A stretch of DNA of 64,000 bases, from positions 54,045,899 to 54,109,898 of the forward strand of contig CP136067.1 in the NCBI GenBank assembly GCA_032622095.1. Reading direction: 5' to 3'. The first letter of the stretch is position 1, and each line of letters starts with the position of its first letter. This DNA is from Siphonodentalium dalli (Eukaryota; Mollusca; Scaphopoda; Gadilida; Siphonodentaliidae). A program made the translations under genes and the position numbers. Of this stretch, positions 9,960 to 21,435 are shown in pieces. Below the pieces are notes generated by a model, which did no database searches, had not been told where the DNA came from, and saw only the letters and a list, made by a program, of their open reading frames with translations.

Positions 9960-10407
9960 AGGTACTCAACCCGATAAAACTCCTCTCAATTACTATTTCA
10001 ATGGCTTCCGGGGTCAAAATTATTTGATTCGAGTCGAGGATTTGTTAGATATCGATTTTAGAAATCTATTATTTTTCATTATCGGGAATACTATCTGGCC
10101 CAGAACTCAGTCAAAATTGCGTTAAAATTACCACTTGATTTTAGAGTTATCCATCCTTGTCTGTTTGAATAGATTTGGAGAACACATCCAGAGCAGATTA
10201 CGGCAGTTAGCAGTACTCATCTCGAGTTTATAACAAATTTCAAAAATCAATATCTAATAACTCTGAGCTTTGTTTGATGGGTTCCTCGACTCGAATCAAA
10301 TATTTTTTACCCCCAAAGCCAAAGAAATAGTAATATAGGACCCTCCGATCGGATTGTTGTTGTTGGAATCTGTTGAGATGGGGACCCTCTTTACGGGTTG
10401 AGTACCT
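9960..10407. mobile_element. F1 MITE, copy c, nested in F3b
   Basis: 448 bp with ends AGGTACTCAACCCG / CGGGTTGAGTACCT, flanked by TTAA at 9956-9959 and 10408-10411, and opposite in orientation to copy b. Flanks read GGGTATGC-TTAA and TTAA-GCGTGC; the intact F3a reads GGGTATGC-TTAA-GCATGC. This fixes the duplication as exactly TTAA. Confidence 0.92.
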
Positions 10408-10473
10408 TTAAGCGTGCGATAGGGTGATTCTCCCGTAAACGAGCAAACCCATGTCCTGCGTTATTAGTTCATC

Positions 10474-10740
10474 CTATGAAAAGCAATGGCCACCATACAT
10501 AAAAGTGATGGTAATGATCTTGTAGCTCACGATACAGGCATTTATTAGAGACATTTCGGGTTTAGTATGGACGTGTGACAACATATATGCCATGTGTATA
10601 TTATAGGCTACGCACCCCGAAACAGCATGTCCCAAATCAACGGCATTCAACTTCCCTGATTGTTCCCATTCGCCAACGAACGATTTATCTTTAAACCAAT
10701 TAATATTCTTGTGCGGAATTTTGCACTGAACGCCATGCAA
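10474..10740 (-). CDS. Unrecognised short open frame inside the TA element
   Basis: 88 codons, starting MHGVQCKIPHKNINWF with a mixed hydrophobic and polar composition and no visible domain, signal peptide or catalytic motif. It lies just inside the left end of the transposon on the minus strand. It could be a decayed transposase exon or simply chance; the weight of evidence is towards chance. Confidence 0.15.
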   Translation of the reverse strand: MHGVQCKIPHKNINWFKDKSFVGEWEQSGKLNAVDLGHAVSGCVAYNIHMAYMLSHVHTKPEMSLINACIVSYKIITITFMYGGHCFS

Positions 10741-10825
10741 TTCGTATAATTTTTATGAAATTATATATTTAGTTAGTGGAAAGCATGTGAAGTCTTCCAA
10801 AAGCATGTCCCGTTATATAGAATCA

Positions 10826-11216
10826 TTACCCAAACGCACGATAAAGACGGCTGATATTTTCACCAGAAACATAGCTTGTTCATATCTATGGTTGCATCGT
10901 GGAGTAAATATCCTTTAATGTCTAGAAAAAATAAACCCAGGTTATGTTTCCTTGAATAATTTTTCAAAATCAACCTTTGAAACTAGAAATCGCTAGCGTA
11001 TATTTATTCAGCGTCATTACACAAACGCAGACCATTTAAATGTTACATGCTGTAGGCGAACGATTAAAAGTTTATTTCGAAAGCTCGCAGCGGTTGCTTG
11101 TTCATAAACTAGTTCATTTTCGTAGGTGATGGATATTCAAAATATAAGAGCGCGCTGAAACGAAAATCGTCATTACCCAAACGCGTCATTACCCAAACAC
11201 TCCTTCTGTTTGGGTA
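10826..11216. repeat. Repeated TCATTACCCAAACGC motif
   Basis: The motif or a one-base variant occurs near 10826, 11019, 11169 and 11181 on the plus strand and as the reverse complement near 11206, the last pair making a hairpin. All lie inside the TA-flanked element. Subterminal binding sites for a transposase are one possibility. Confidence 0.7.
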
Positions 11217-12554
11217 ATGACGCAATTTTAATTTTGAAATATCCAGAGACGCAAACACGATCTAACAAATAAAACATGTTAAGGGATGATCTGGGTGTAA
11301 ATAAAAAGAACAAATATGACATATGGATTAGTTTTAGTGCGTTTATATAAAATCGGGGGGGGGGTGAGTGAATGAGTGGTTGGGGGGGTGATCAACGGAA
11401 TCTAACGAAATCTCTAAATGGATTGACGTTTACATCAAACAATCTCAGTGAGAAGCAGATGGCAGTTTGAAAAGTCAATTATTTCCGTACTTTTCAACAA
11501 TCGTTCTGCCTGCGGGGCGATTTCCGGCTCGTGTGTTATAGCAACGGCGTAAAAATACACATTTTGGACCATCAGAATTTCACACTGACAATGCTATCTG
11601 ATTGAGCGCACCGAGAAACCCCCAAATACCAAATTTCAGTTCAATATCTTGAAACATGTAAGAGAAATCCATCGACAATGTTTTTTACTCTAAATTATCA
11701 TTGCAATTTGGCGAACCCCTTGGGGAACAGACTTTGATTGACGTATGTTCACGTTGTCTACATCAGAGTTCCTCGATCGTTTGGAGTCAAACCAAGTGTA
11801 CGAGGGACCAGGGCATGCCCGACTTGATAGGAATCGCCTTTTATGCGATCAAAATCTGTTTCCAATTATCATATCTGAACGCTGTATTCGTTGACCTCTT
11901 AGAGAGTTTGAACTCTAAGTCACGCCCACAAAGCACATAAATTTCCACCACGTATATTCAAATGGCTGTATCTCATAGACGTCTCAACGTGCGGAGCTAC
12001 GCAATACGTCGTTTGGACGGATACATCATCGGCTACTCAAACAATATATACTCATAACGATAATTCAACTATTAAAGGGCACATGTCAACAAGTTTTGGA
12101 GAAAGAGCGAATTTGACAATGACGTTGCCCTGATTCAACCCCAAAAAAACGTCATTGGCACATGCTGTAATGAACGACCTTGATTGACCTTGACCTGGCC
12201 CTATAATTTTACCCAATGTCATTTTCGTGGTCACCAATATCTGTGCTACATACTCACATAAAATTCATCGGCATGTGACAAACTTTTTTCCCCCAGAATT
12301 TTCTGGACGAAATTGTTCATTTAATGGAGAATCACCCTATAGCGAATTTACAAAGCAAACTGGATAAATCTTAGGGGCATGTTATAACTCAAAACTATCA
12401 CCAAGTATTTATAGTAATAATTTTGATGCCCATGAAAAACGTAAGATTCCCTGGCACTAAACCTACAAAATAAGTTTGTTAAAGAATATAAGAAACCATT
12501 ATTAAAATTGTAAAAAAATGTAAAAAATAATAAGAAATGATGAAAAATTGTTAG

Positions 12555-12623
12555 GCCAATGCATTCTCTTATATATGCGAGTCGACCTATGGTCGACTTT
12601 CATATATAAGAGAATGCATTGGC
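12555..12623 (-). repeat. Pal69 palindrome, copy 4
   Basis: Same hairpin with both arms carrying the T form (GCGAGTCGACC / GGTCGACTTTC). It occupies the equivalent position in F3b to copy 3 in F3a, so it was present before the two F3 copies separated. Confidence 0.9.
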
Positions 12624-12674
12624 ACATGGTATATGGGTTGATACAAAAATTGGACCTGGCACTGAAAGGGTTAA

Positions 12675-14159
12675 ATATGTATAATTCGGGCAGAAATATG
12701 AAAATTGCTATAATTTGCCATAACCCCCCCCCCCCCCCCCCCTGAAATGCCATTCAATTTGCCAGAAAATTGCCTAATTTGACCAAAAATATTTCCAATT
12801 TGCTCGTAAATTGCCCAAGCTTTCAAAGCGTTTTTTTTTGGGTGGGGTCTGCAGCCCTTGGCCTGTACGAACTTTTTGTTTGCTGCTTATCGTGTATAAA
12901 TACTACAATAACACGTTCTAGATATAATATGTGCTCAATGTAAACCTACATATGTGTCTTATAGATCCTGACATCAAATTAATGGCTTAATGTGTTAATA
13001 TATACTATCGGACAAGCCCTATCTCTTGATAAAAGTAAAGGAAAGACGACGTATTCCGGTAGCACATACATGTATACTACATGGAAATAAAAAATAAACT
13101 TGATAATGCCGAGTAAATGGGTTTCTTTGTGGCGAAATATCGTAACAGTGGTTTAGGTATGTAACGGTGGGGGGGGGGGGGGGGGGGGTCCCACGAAAAG
13201 ACTAAGGAATTATAAAGTTTCGGTAACGATTAACACATCATACGTTACTAACAAACTTTTTGTTCGATAAGAGCTTTCTCACATGCACATATATAGAAAA
13301 CATTTGTTGCCCAGGTTAAAGAGATGTGAAACCCTCTGATGTGGACATTTTGTGGGAATAGAGAATACTCTTGCTCAAAGTTTTACACGTATTCTCATAA
13401 ATTCCATATCAAAATTGAATCACACAACGTCACTCTTATATATGGATTATAAGTAGAGGCTCACCTTGTCGGAGTGAGTGTCATTTTGTTCATCGCGATT
13501 AATTCGACACACCAATAAAGAAGTATAGTTATTTATTAACAGCTGCACGTACCTCAGAAGTTATCATTTTAAAATTGTATTTCATTTAAACATATTTATT
13601 GTCATGTATAATGAATGTATTAATACATAATCTACATAAGGGATTGGAGGACAAGTTCTGAAAACTAAGGTGAACCTCCGCTTCTTACAATAAATATAAA
13701 TTAAAACACAAATGTACAAAGAAATATATAAACAGGTTTTGGTGTGACGGGCAATTGCAAATTGTATAAAGCCGGTGTGGCTGGAATTGACGTTTTTTTT
13801 AAATTTGTTTAAATATTTCTATTGGGATTAAAACATGAACATCATGAACAAATTACTTGGCAAAAGTATAAAAAAAACGACAATTGGGTTTTACGTAGAG
13901 ATGTATAAATCAATCTATGGTAAGAGTAAGATTTTGAGGACGCCTGGTTATCCACGAAGATATAGCTGTCCAGGTGCACCCTTGTTCGTGGTGCAATACT
14001 GGCCAATTATGATCAGTTTAATAGAAATGTTGCCATATATCAGCTACATGTGGCCGACAAAGAGTGAGATTTTAAGTTGTTTATGTTAGGCTATGAGTCT
14101 GTTCTAAAAAATGAAAGAAATCCACTGTCAGATGCATATTTGAGGATCCTGAAAAACCA
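12675..14159. other. No gene recognised; homopolymer tracts
   Basis: Contains a run of 19 C at 12724-12742 and a run of 20 G at 13169-13188. An 84-codon open frame at 13835-14089 begins MNIMNKLLGKSIKK but shows no domain and is not supported as a gene. Confidence 0.5.
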
Positions 14160-14165
14160 TGTGAT

Positions 14166-14349
14166 ACTGACTGTGTTATTTCAGAAGAAACTATATTTGT
14201 GGCCACTATTTTAACAGGCATTCTATGCATATCCACCTCTCTTGACAAATTGTACTGACTTTGTTATCTCAGAAGAAACTATATTTGACTGTATACTGTG
14301 ACCACTATTTTAACAGGCATTCTATCCATTTCCATCTCTCTTGACAATT
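14166..14349 (+). repeat. Tandem duplication, ~92-bp unit
   Basis: Two units, each with TACTGACT(G/T)TGTTAT, CAGAAGAAACTATATTTG, CCACTATTTTAACAGGCATT and CTCTCTTGACAA. The second unit has a short insertion (ACTGTATACTGT). Confidence 0.85.
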
Positions 14350-14659
14350 TTTTTCTTTTTTTGTGGAAAATATCTTGAATGGGACAGACTTAATTGTGTT
14401 ATAATATATGAGCCATTCAAACCTGCCATCCTCTGACGGATCAAGGTCCCTCATTTTTCAAGAATATATGTATGTATTAAATAGAATGATAAATATACGT
14501 TTAATGCTTTCAAGATTATATGTATCTGATTTTGCTAGCTGACTATATGAATGCCCTGATTCCCGTCCCCAAATGAAGATGACAATTGAGAAGATATAAT
14601 TGTACAAGTCATTCAATTCGGTCACCATTTGTCGATGTTGTGAAATATATGAATGCCAA

Positions 14660-15115
14660 AAACTCATTAGAACGAATTTTGTAGATGACTATATATATAT
14701 ATAACTTTGGTGGATATGGACGACTAAAACTTTCTTATAAATCACACGATCAGATTCCTCGTATAATGGAGAAGCATATGTATAGCGTGGTGGACATCGG
14801 ATATCGAATATTTGTTAGTGCCCCTCTACCCCATGCACCCCTGACTCAAACGACGCTATATCATGGAGATGATTATGTATAAGGTTGGTGGAAATCGGCG
14901 ACAAATATATTTCATTATTTTTGCTACCCTTCCCATTTTCTGCCCCTGACACAACAGCGTCAGTTTAGAATAGTGTAGCCCCCACCATTATCTTCCTCGT
15001 AAAAAGATACCCTGTTAGACACCATTTGTGCCATCTAGATTATCCCCCGTGAAGTTATATAGAACACAGACATACATTCACAAATAAAGGCACCAAATGT
15101 GGCGTTTTAGTATTT
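14660..15115 (+). repeat. T-family tandem repeat
   Basis: Three to four degenerate units, including CTTTGGTGGATATGGACGAC, CCTCGTATAATGGAGAAG, GGTGGACATCGGATATC and GGTTGGTGGAAATCGGCGAC. Confidence 0.7.
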
Positions 15116-15540
15116 ACACTGCTATATATCTGTATACAGATCTGTATGAAGTCACGTGTCGCGCATTACTGTGATCACAACATAATTACTAATAGTGAAC
15201 GTGCGCTGATCAGTACTCTGGTAATTGACAATGCATTACGAGTCGTGTCAATTTAGGCCAGACATAAAATGGATCAACTATCAGCAGACAACAGCGATTT
15301 GGTATGTGCCGCATGTATTTAAAGTGTATCCTTATACCACTTGAAAATCGCATAGGAATACACAACAAACAACCGTGTGCACAAATAGAGAGGCTAGAGA
15401 GCCCCCATATAGCTTTAGATGGCGATTCCACCAATATTTAGGATTTCAGGTGATCATCTATATATCTACAGGTCTCCTGTTTGACACCATCTGGGCGGTG
15501 GCCATTTTGGATCTGTATGGAATGGGTATCCACCCTACAA
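15116..15540. other. No recognised feature
   Basis: No repeat, RNA or coding signature was recognised. Confidence 0.45.
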
Positions 15541-15960
15541 CACCCTTTATTTGACCAAATGTAGTAAAAATTCCAACTGATGACAATTCCAATGGAAATG
15601 TTGACCAAATGTAGGACATTTTTTTTTTCTTAAATTAACTAGCAGTTTTTGACTGGCCACGGGGAGGGACTAGGACACAATCTTTCCAAGTGTTGGAAAT
15701 TTTCAACCTGACACCCGCCCCCATAAGGTTGGAAAACTTCCAGCTGATGGCCATTCCAGCCCAAAATTTTGATAAAAAGTAGGACATTATGCAAATATTG
15801 GTCCGAAAACAATACCCCCCCCCCCCCCAATATAATGTTTGAAAATCAAACTACAAGATCATTTTCAACCTATTGATGATTTGGAAATTACAACTAATGT
15901 TGTGTCAGGTATAAAATTTCCAACTGTTGAAAATTTTGACCATAGTTGCCACGCCCCATG
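15541..15960 (+). repeat. Degenerate short tandem repeat rich in TTCCAAC words
   Basis: Repeated words TTCCA(A/G)CTGATG, CCATTCCA, GTAGGACATT and GTTGGAAATTTTC recur at irregular spacing; related words occur at 28770-28830 and 41890-41960 inside Y-family elements. A C-run lies at 15816-15828. Confidence 0.5.
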
Positions 15961-16209
15961 TCCGTGTTCAATATTCGAAATACACGGGTTGAAATGACAA
16001 CGAACGCTAAAACACATTCGCCAAGCCCGAGTAACAATTAATCAAAACAAATTTGCCTGTCACAATGCTTCGGCGTTGACCGTGACGTATAGCGGACACG
16101 ATTTTTGCTCACACGAACTAATACCGTTTTCTTTCTGTGTGCATTTCTATATCAACCCGTTTACACTAGTCTGCGTGTAGATCTGTGTTCAGTTCTATAG
16201 CAATGTAAA

Positions 16210-17160
16210 TGCACCCTTAACCCACACGATTTTATTCCTCGTATTGTTGGAGAAGAACGTATAAGAATTTAGTGGAAATGGGCGCTAAACATATTTTTAT
16301 CAGTTTTGTTGACCCCCTCCTTATCCCGAATCAAGCGGCGCCACTTTTGACATCTTTAAACCACACATCTTTATCCACGCAATTAGACTCATGACTAAGA
16401 TGACTATATATAAAATTTGTGGAAATCGGCGACTAAAAAAACTAATTCTTATCAAATTTAGTGCCCCCTGTCTCTCATCCAGACACTCATTTGGCGTCTT
16501 TAAATCACTCACACGATTAAATTCCTCGTATCATGGAGAAGAATCTGTATCATTATGGTGGAAATCGGCGCTAAAATACGTTTATCAATTGTGCTGCCCC
16601 TCTCTCTTTTAGTGCACACCTGACTCGAATGACGCCACTTGGACAGCTTTAAGCCACAGCGTTAGACTCCTAATATCATGTAGATTATTATATATAATAT
16701 AATATATACAAATTACCAACTATCTCTCACCCAGATGGCACCAATTTGGCATCTTTAAATCACATGATTATATTCCCCGTTTCGTGGAGAAGAATGTGTA
16801 TCAATTTGCTGGAAATCGGATATAAAAGTATTTTTGTTATCAATTTTGGTGCCCGTCGCCCCTTCAGTGCACTCCTGTCTAGAATGACGCCACTTTTGAC
16901 AGCATTAAGCCACACCATACGACTCCTACTACCATGGAGATGATTATGTATGAGTTTGGAGGTAATCGGCTACTAAACAAACTCTTATCAAAGTTATAGT
17001 GCCCCCCCCCCCCCCCACCCATCTCTCACCCAGGCAGCACCAATTTGGTGTCTTTAAATCACATGATTAGATTCCTCGTATCACGGAGAAGATTGTGTAC
17101 CAATTTGGTGGAAATCGACGGTAAAAAAAAAAATTTAAATCAATTTTGGTTTTTGTTTGA
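16210..17160 (+). repeat. T-family tandem array, longest block
   Basis: About six units, most of them spaced 139-151 bp. The motif GGAAATCGGCG or a variant is at about 16275, 16421, 16560, 16810, 16961 and 17110, followed each time by a C-rich tract and TCTTTAAATCAC or TTTAAGCCAC, then ATTCCTCGTATCATGGAG. This block shows the family's unit best. Confidence 0.8.
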
Positions 17161-17660
17161 ATACCGAAATATATCATGTGTGTCTATATCGATTTTTTCA
17201 CGAGCGGCTGCTTAGGCCTTTTTATAATTTGTCGTCGATTTGTCGAATTATGTAAAAATCCGTTTTTAGAGAACCGTGGCAGTCCACACTAAAAAAAACC
17301 GCCCTTGATGTGTGTCCCTGGGGTCAATGTATCCGAATATATAAAACAAATCTCGAGAGGTCGGATGTGCAGATTCGATTGATTTTTTTTTTAAACTCGT
17401 ACTGGCCTACTAGTCCAGTAAACATAGAGTTTGACCTAGACAAAATTTGTACAGAAATGGTTTTCAGTTTTCAGATCAGTACACAATTCCAATCAACATA
17501 TTACATTTCATAATCGAGCATATTCTTGGGTGTACCCGATATCGTTATGGGGTAGGGTTAGTTATCGCACGTATATAGTGGCATGCAGTTTTGGTGAAAA
17601 ACTGGCCGCAAATGATTACTTACCGAAAAGATCACCAGTCGTGGAATACCAGTGCGCTCA
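17161..17660. other. No recognised feature
   Basis: Nothing supportable was seen. Confidence 0.45.
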
Positions 17661-17940
17661 CGATCAAAATGGCATCCAAAATCGAATAACATTTGTTTTT
17701 ATCTTTTAGGCAAAATTGAATAGCTAGTCCTAAAAGAGTGAACAAACGCTCCAATTATTTAAGGAATAATGATTGCAGTGTACAAATGAAACATTTGATA
17801 AGAAATGTACAAATTCTCTCTAATGTATCTCACGAAAGAGCAGGCGAAAGCAGGGTCTCACACAACGGTAACGGTTAAATCTGGGCCGGAAACGGAAAAA
17901 TAACGCAGTTGTATTTGCACTGTGTTTCTTGAGAACCGAA

Positions 17941-18265
17941 TTATATATGTGACCCGCCATATCAAATCCAGTCGTTAGTCGGGATTTTTTTACCCTGTGC
18001 CAATGCATTCTCTTATATGTGCGAGTCGACCATTGGTCGCCTCTCATATATAAGAGAATGCATTGGCCTAACAATTTTATAATTTCACCCATACAGAGCC
18101 CCAGACAAACATGAGCAGACGACACTCTTCTATATGCTTTTATATATGTGTGGGGCTCCCTGCAGGGTAATGGATGTTTTTTATTTTATGTCCTAAAAAT
18201 TGTAAGAAACATTTATTTAAAAACAATTATAAAAAAATTTGTTAGGCCCCTGCATTCTCTTATAT
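17941..18265. mobile_element. MITE with Pal69, copy 2, right end lost
   Basis: The left arm (TATATGTGACCCGCCATATC), first palindrome and spacer match 1249-1610 closely, including GAGCCCCAGACAAACATGAG. The second palindrome stops after 20 bases (18246-18265), and its place is taken by an inverted copy of flanking R-family sequence. Inserted in the R repeat. Confidence 0.85.
17999..18067 (+). repeat. Pal69 palindrome, copy 5
   Basis: 69-bp hairpin with three substitutions relative to copy 1a. Confidence 0.9.
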
Positions 18266-18622
18266 TTCACTCTTTTAGGACTAGCTATTCAATTTTGCCT
18301 AAAAGATAAAAACAAAAATTATCTACAACATCAAACCTTTCAAAATCCACTGCTGTAGAACAGTATGGGATATATTCATAGAGTGATGTGTAACATGTGT
18401 AGATTATAGTGTCTGCGTCTAAAAATTGTAGTCGTAGTTGCCCCCGATCATGTGATCAAATATTGAAATACGAATATTTTGCTTTCACAACAATAATACA
18501 TGGTGGTATACTATGAAGGAAATTTATCAAAACACAAACTAGTACCATAGACTAACTTCAATAAATTATAAACTTGGACCAAAATTGCCCACTATGTAGC
18601 AGAGATTTTGTTTATGCCTGCT

Positions 18623-18957
18623 TTAACTCACCTGTGACTAAGTCTACGGTGGAGGTTTAGTCATCACTCCTCGTCTAGCCGTCCGTCCGTTCGGATCGAC
18701 ATCCGTCCGTCCGTCAAGAATGGACTTGTTCTAAAGAACCATAAGACCGAATGGGTTCATATTTGGTGTGGATGTTCAGATTTGTTCAAATGAGGTTACC
18801 AGGTCAATTATTTGCGAAAACAGAGCCATAACTCTATTCCTCCATAGTAATTCTTAGAACGACTCCTTCTATGAAGGCGCCTTGTGTGACTGGGGTTCAG
18901 ATTTGTTCAAATGGGCTCACTGGTTCAAATGTGGGTGGATCCGGGAACATAACTTAA
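18623..18957 (-). repeat. Y-family composite element, 3' end fragment
   Basis: The reverse complement of the Y-family terminus: TTAACTCACCTGTGACTAAG, then GTCATCACTCCTCGTC, a CCGTCCGT microsatellite, and one to two monomers with CAGATTTGTTCAAATG. Truncated at its 5' side. Confidence 0.8.
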
Positions 18958-19890
18958 AATAATTATCCAAAAAAAATAAAATATTCATTTTTAAATTTAA
19001 TTTAGATTTAACTCAATTTAACAAAATGTTTATTTTTTATGAAAACTTAACACACCTGTTATGAAACACTTGTACTACACTGCACTGCACTGCTATTGTC
19101 AATAAGCATGCCTTATTTATCAGATCTTATCTGACATGTTTGATAAACAAATAAATGGGGAGAATGTGGGATCATTAATGTTCAATTTATATTTGAGATA
19201 GAATCCCATATGTTCTTAGCCGGGCTTGTAAACAAATTACATTTTCTCTTGAGTGAGTGAGATGGTGTCTGTATAAACCGTATCAATTATTATGTAGATT
19301 GATTTGAATATCTGGCTAGTCAAACGTGGCTGAGATAGGGATTTAACACTTTTGTTTTCAAAGAGTTGACTTCCAAATCCTAAACTCTGAAATCACTAAA
19401 CCATTGGATATGATAGTGAAAGCTCTTTTTATGATGTGCATATGGGCAGAGCTATGATTTTTAAAACTACCCCACCCACCCCAAATACTTTAACTCCTTC
19501 TTAAGACAAATTAATTTTGCATTCAAGTTTGGTACTGATATATGGATTCCTGTGGTCCTATTTTTGATAAATTATTAGTTAAAAAGTATCAGTGGTGCCA
19601 GCATTTGAACCCTTCCTTAAATTTTAAACTACTTTTGAAGAAATTGAATTCACTTCAACTCTTAATATACCGTTTGAAATTACTAGATGGATGGATCTCA
19701 TACATTCAAATAGGGGCAGATATAAGGGATTTAACTCTCACTCACCCACCATACCTTTATCTATGCTGTCGAATTCAAGTTTGGTACTGGTATGATAATA
19801 TATAGATTACTAATGATTTCTAAGCTGACAGGCTGGGTGCGGGCAGTATATGATGACAACGTTAGAGACAATGTGAGGGAGTGTAGCGGG
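18958..19890. other. No recognised feature
   Basis: The words ATTCAAGTTTGGTACTG near 19524 and 19781 are repeated around an 87-codon open frame (19542-19805) that has no recognisable domain. Confidence 0.4.
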
Positions 19891-19904
19891 TCGTTGTGGT
19901 CAAC

Positions 19905-20030
19905 ATTTTTAAAAGTTGTAAAATTCATTCAAATGACCACATTTTTTAACTTTATGCAGAGGTGTCAGGTTGACCATAAATTTTAACTTTATGGGGGTGT
20001 CACTGTCAGGTTGGCCACAAATTTTAACTA
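19905..20030 (+). repeat. Small tandem duplication
   Basis: TGTCAGGTTG(A/G)CCA(T/C)AAATTTTAACT(T/A)TATG occurs twice, with a third degenerate copy just upstream (TTTTTAACTTTATG). Confidence 0.6.
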
Positions 20031-20530
20031 TATGAGCGACTCCACAGTCATTGCCTGTCTTGTCATATTCACCAAGACCACACATAACCGAAAGGTACTA
20101 CGCGCTCTGCAATCGCATCACCGCGTTTACCCCTTCTTCCCAATGATACACACACCTGCTGCACACAAAACTATCAATAGTAACATCGAGTGAATGGTCA
20201 AAGCTGAAATAACAGCTTTAAACTCTGATCACCTAATATTTAGCACAAGTACGTGGGTGGTATCGGTAATTTATTTCAAACAATAAGAATATTATGCATT
20301 GGTTGCTAACATATTCCAGTTGTAAAGTAATTTGAACAAATTTGTCTACTAAGAAACCGGTTTGGTAGCAGCGCGAAAATTAGTCTTACATATATTGTTC
20401 GATGTACCGTCTTCTTGATCCGGTGGATGGGGCGCTAATCTATTGAATAGATGAGTGTTTCTGTATAGTATAATAAGCATTACGACAATCATACATCATT
20501 TAATAGCACTGAGAGTGTTGGAAATTCCGG

Positions 20531-21435
20531 AAATGCTAGTGTTTATACTACAAGGGTAGGTAATTCAGTTTCTGCGTTACATTAAAAAATAATCATCATG
20601 CCGAATGAAACTACCACGCACTGTGCGACGAAACATTACTGTGTATGTTGCATGCCCGTAATTATTATTTTTGACCCCGAGTGTTGGATTTATTCTAAGC
20701 AGAAAACCCAAACTTTCAAGACGTAAATCGTTGAGTTTGACTTGAGTGGCGGTGACCTATCCTTCAGATGGATCTGTTTAATTATCTGTTTACATTTAAA
20801 TATATTTAACACGTTGGAGACTTGTATATTATCAATCCGTATTTTCACATCCACTTCATGCCCTAAAGCGCTGCAATTGTCGATTCATTCCCGTCAATTT
20901 GATATATGACGTGGCCCCATAATCAAAGAATAAGTCATGTCGCTGTGTTGTTTTTTACCCAAAACAGAATCCACCGAAAACTCACTTTTGTACTGCGAGA
21001 AACGATGTTAGTTTTCATATTTTTCGTACAGAACTCGCAGCGGATTTTTTATATATGGTGTGAAAAATGTTCCCGTACACCGCGAACATAATTTTGTACA
21101 AATTTTGTCTTGGTTCGGCCGTATTTTGACTGGACTGCTATACGAGTGCCTCGGTTTAGTTTAAATCAGTCATCATCCGTATTGACCTGGTGACTGTTCT
21201 ATCGATGGACGATAACAGAGTAACATGTGGCCACATAATAAAGCCTGACTTATATTATTATAATATTATCTGTTTCCAAATCTAGAAAATTGACACACGT
21301 GCGTTAGTCGGGCCACAGTGAACCACAACGTTTCGTGGCTGAATGTTATTGGTTGGTCATAACAGATACAATCAGAGCCTTTTTCAGGTCAATATTTTTG
21401 ATCCAGCAACTTGAGGAGTGAGTATATCTTAAATT
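20531..21435. other. No recognised feature
   Basis: No gene or repeat shared with the rest of the window was recognised. Confidence 0.4.

Larger units (their letters stand above)
10422..12337. mobile_element. 1.9-kb TA-flanked DNA transposon, probably non-autonomous
   Basis: 1,916 bp with inverted ends GGGTGATTCTCC / GGAGAATCACCC. The similarity runs on imperfectly to about 27 bp. TA flanks both sides (10420-10421, 12338-12339); F3a supplies the empty site, GC-TATAGCG against the GCGA-TA/TA-TAGCG flanks here. A TA duplication suits a Tc1/mariner-type element, although the GGG start is not typical of that group. Inside are several copies of TCATTACCCAAACGC and open frames of at most 88 codons (10474-10740 minus, 11701-11940 plus) that match no transposase I recognise. 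Confidence 0.75.
9845..12670. mobile_element. F3 piggyBac-like MITE split by two insertions (F3b)
   Basis: Outer ends CCCATTCAGTGCCAGG (left, TTAA at 9841-9844) and CCTGGCACTGAAAGGG (right, TTAA at 12671-12674). It lies in the opposite orientation to 7645-8091. The F1 MITE at 9960-10407 and the TA-flanked element at 10422-12337 sit inside it. Subtracting both insertions with one copy of each target duplication leaves 456 bp, close to the 447 bp of the intact copy, and the joined pieces follow the intact copy's order throughout. Pal69 copy 4 is in the right part. Confidence 0.85.
17692..18316. repeat. Perfect 51-bp inverted repeat around a truncated MITE
   Basis: 17692-17742 is the exact reverse complement of 18266-18316 (from TTTGTTTTTATCTTTTAGG). 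The right arm begins exactly where the second Pal69 of the MITE is cut. Confidence 0.9.
17665..20530 (+). repeat. R-family repeat, copy 1, heavily interrupted
   Basis: Matches the reverse complement of 27235-28395 in three pieces: 17665-17941, about 18290-18600 and about 20030-20530. Shared words include GAATAGCTAGTCCTAAAAGAG, TCTCTAATGTATCTCACGA, GGTGGTATACTATGAA, AGTACCATAGACT, GCATCACCGCGTTTACCCC and GGTTTGGTAGCAGC. The gaps hold a MITE (17941-18265), a 51-bp inverted duplication, and a Y-family fragment with unrecognised sequence. The class is unknown; no frame is conserved between copies. Confidence 0.65.
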
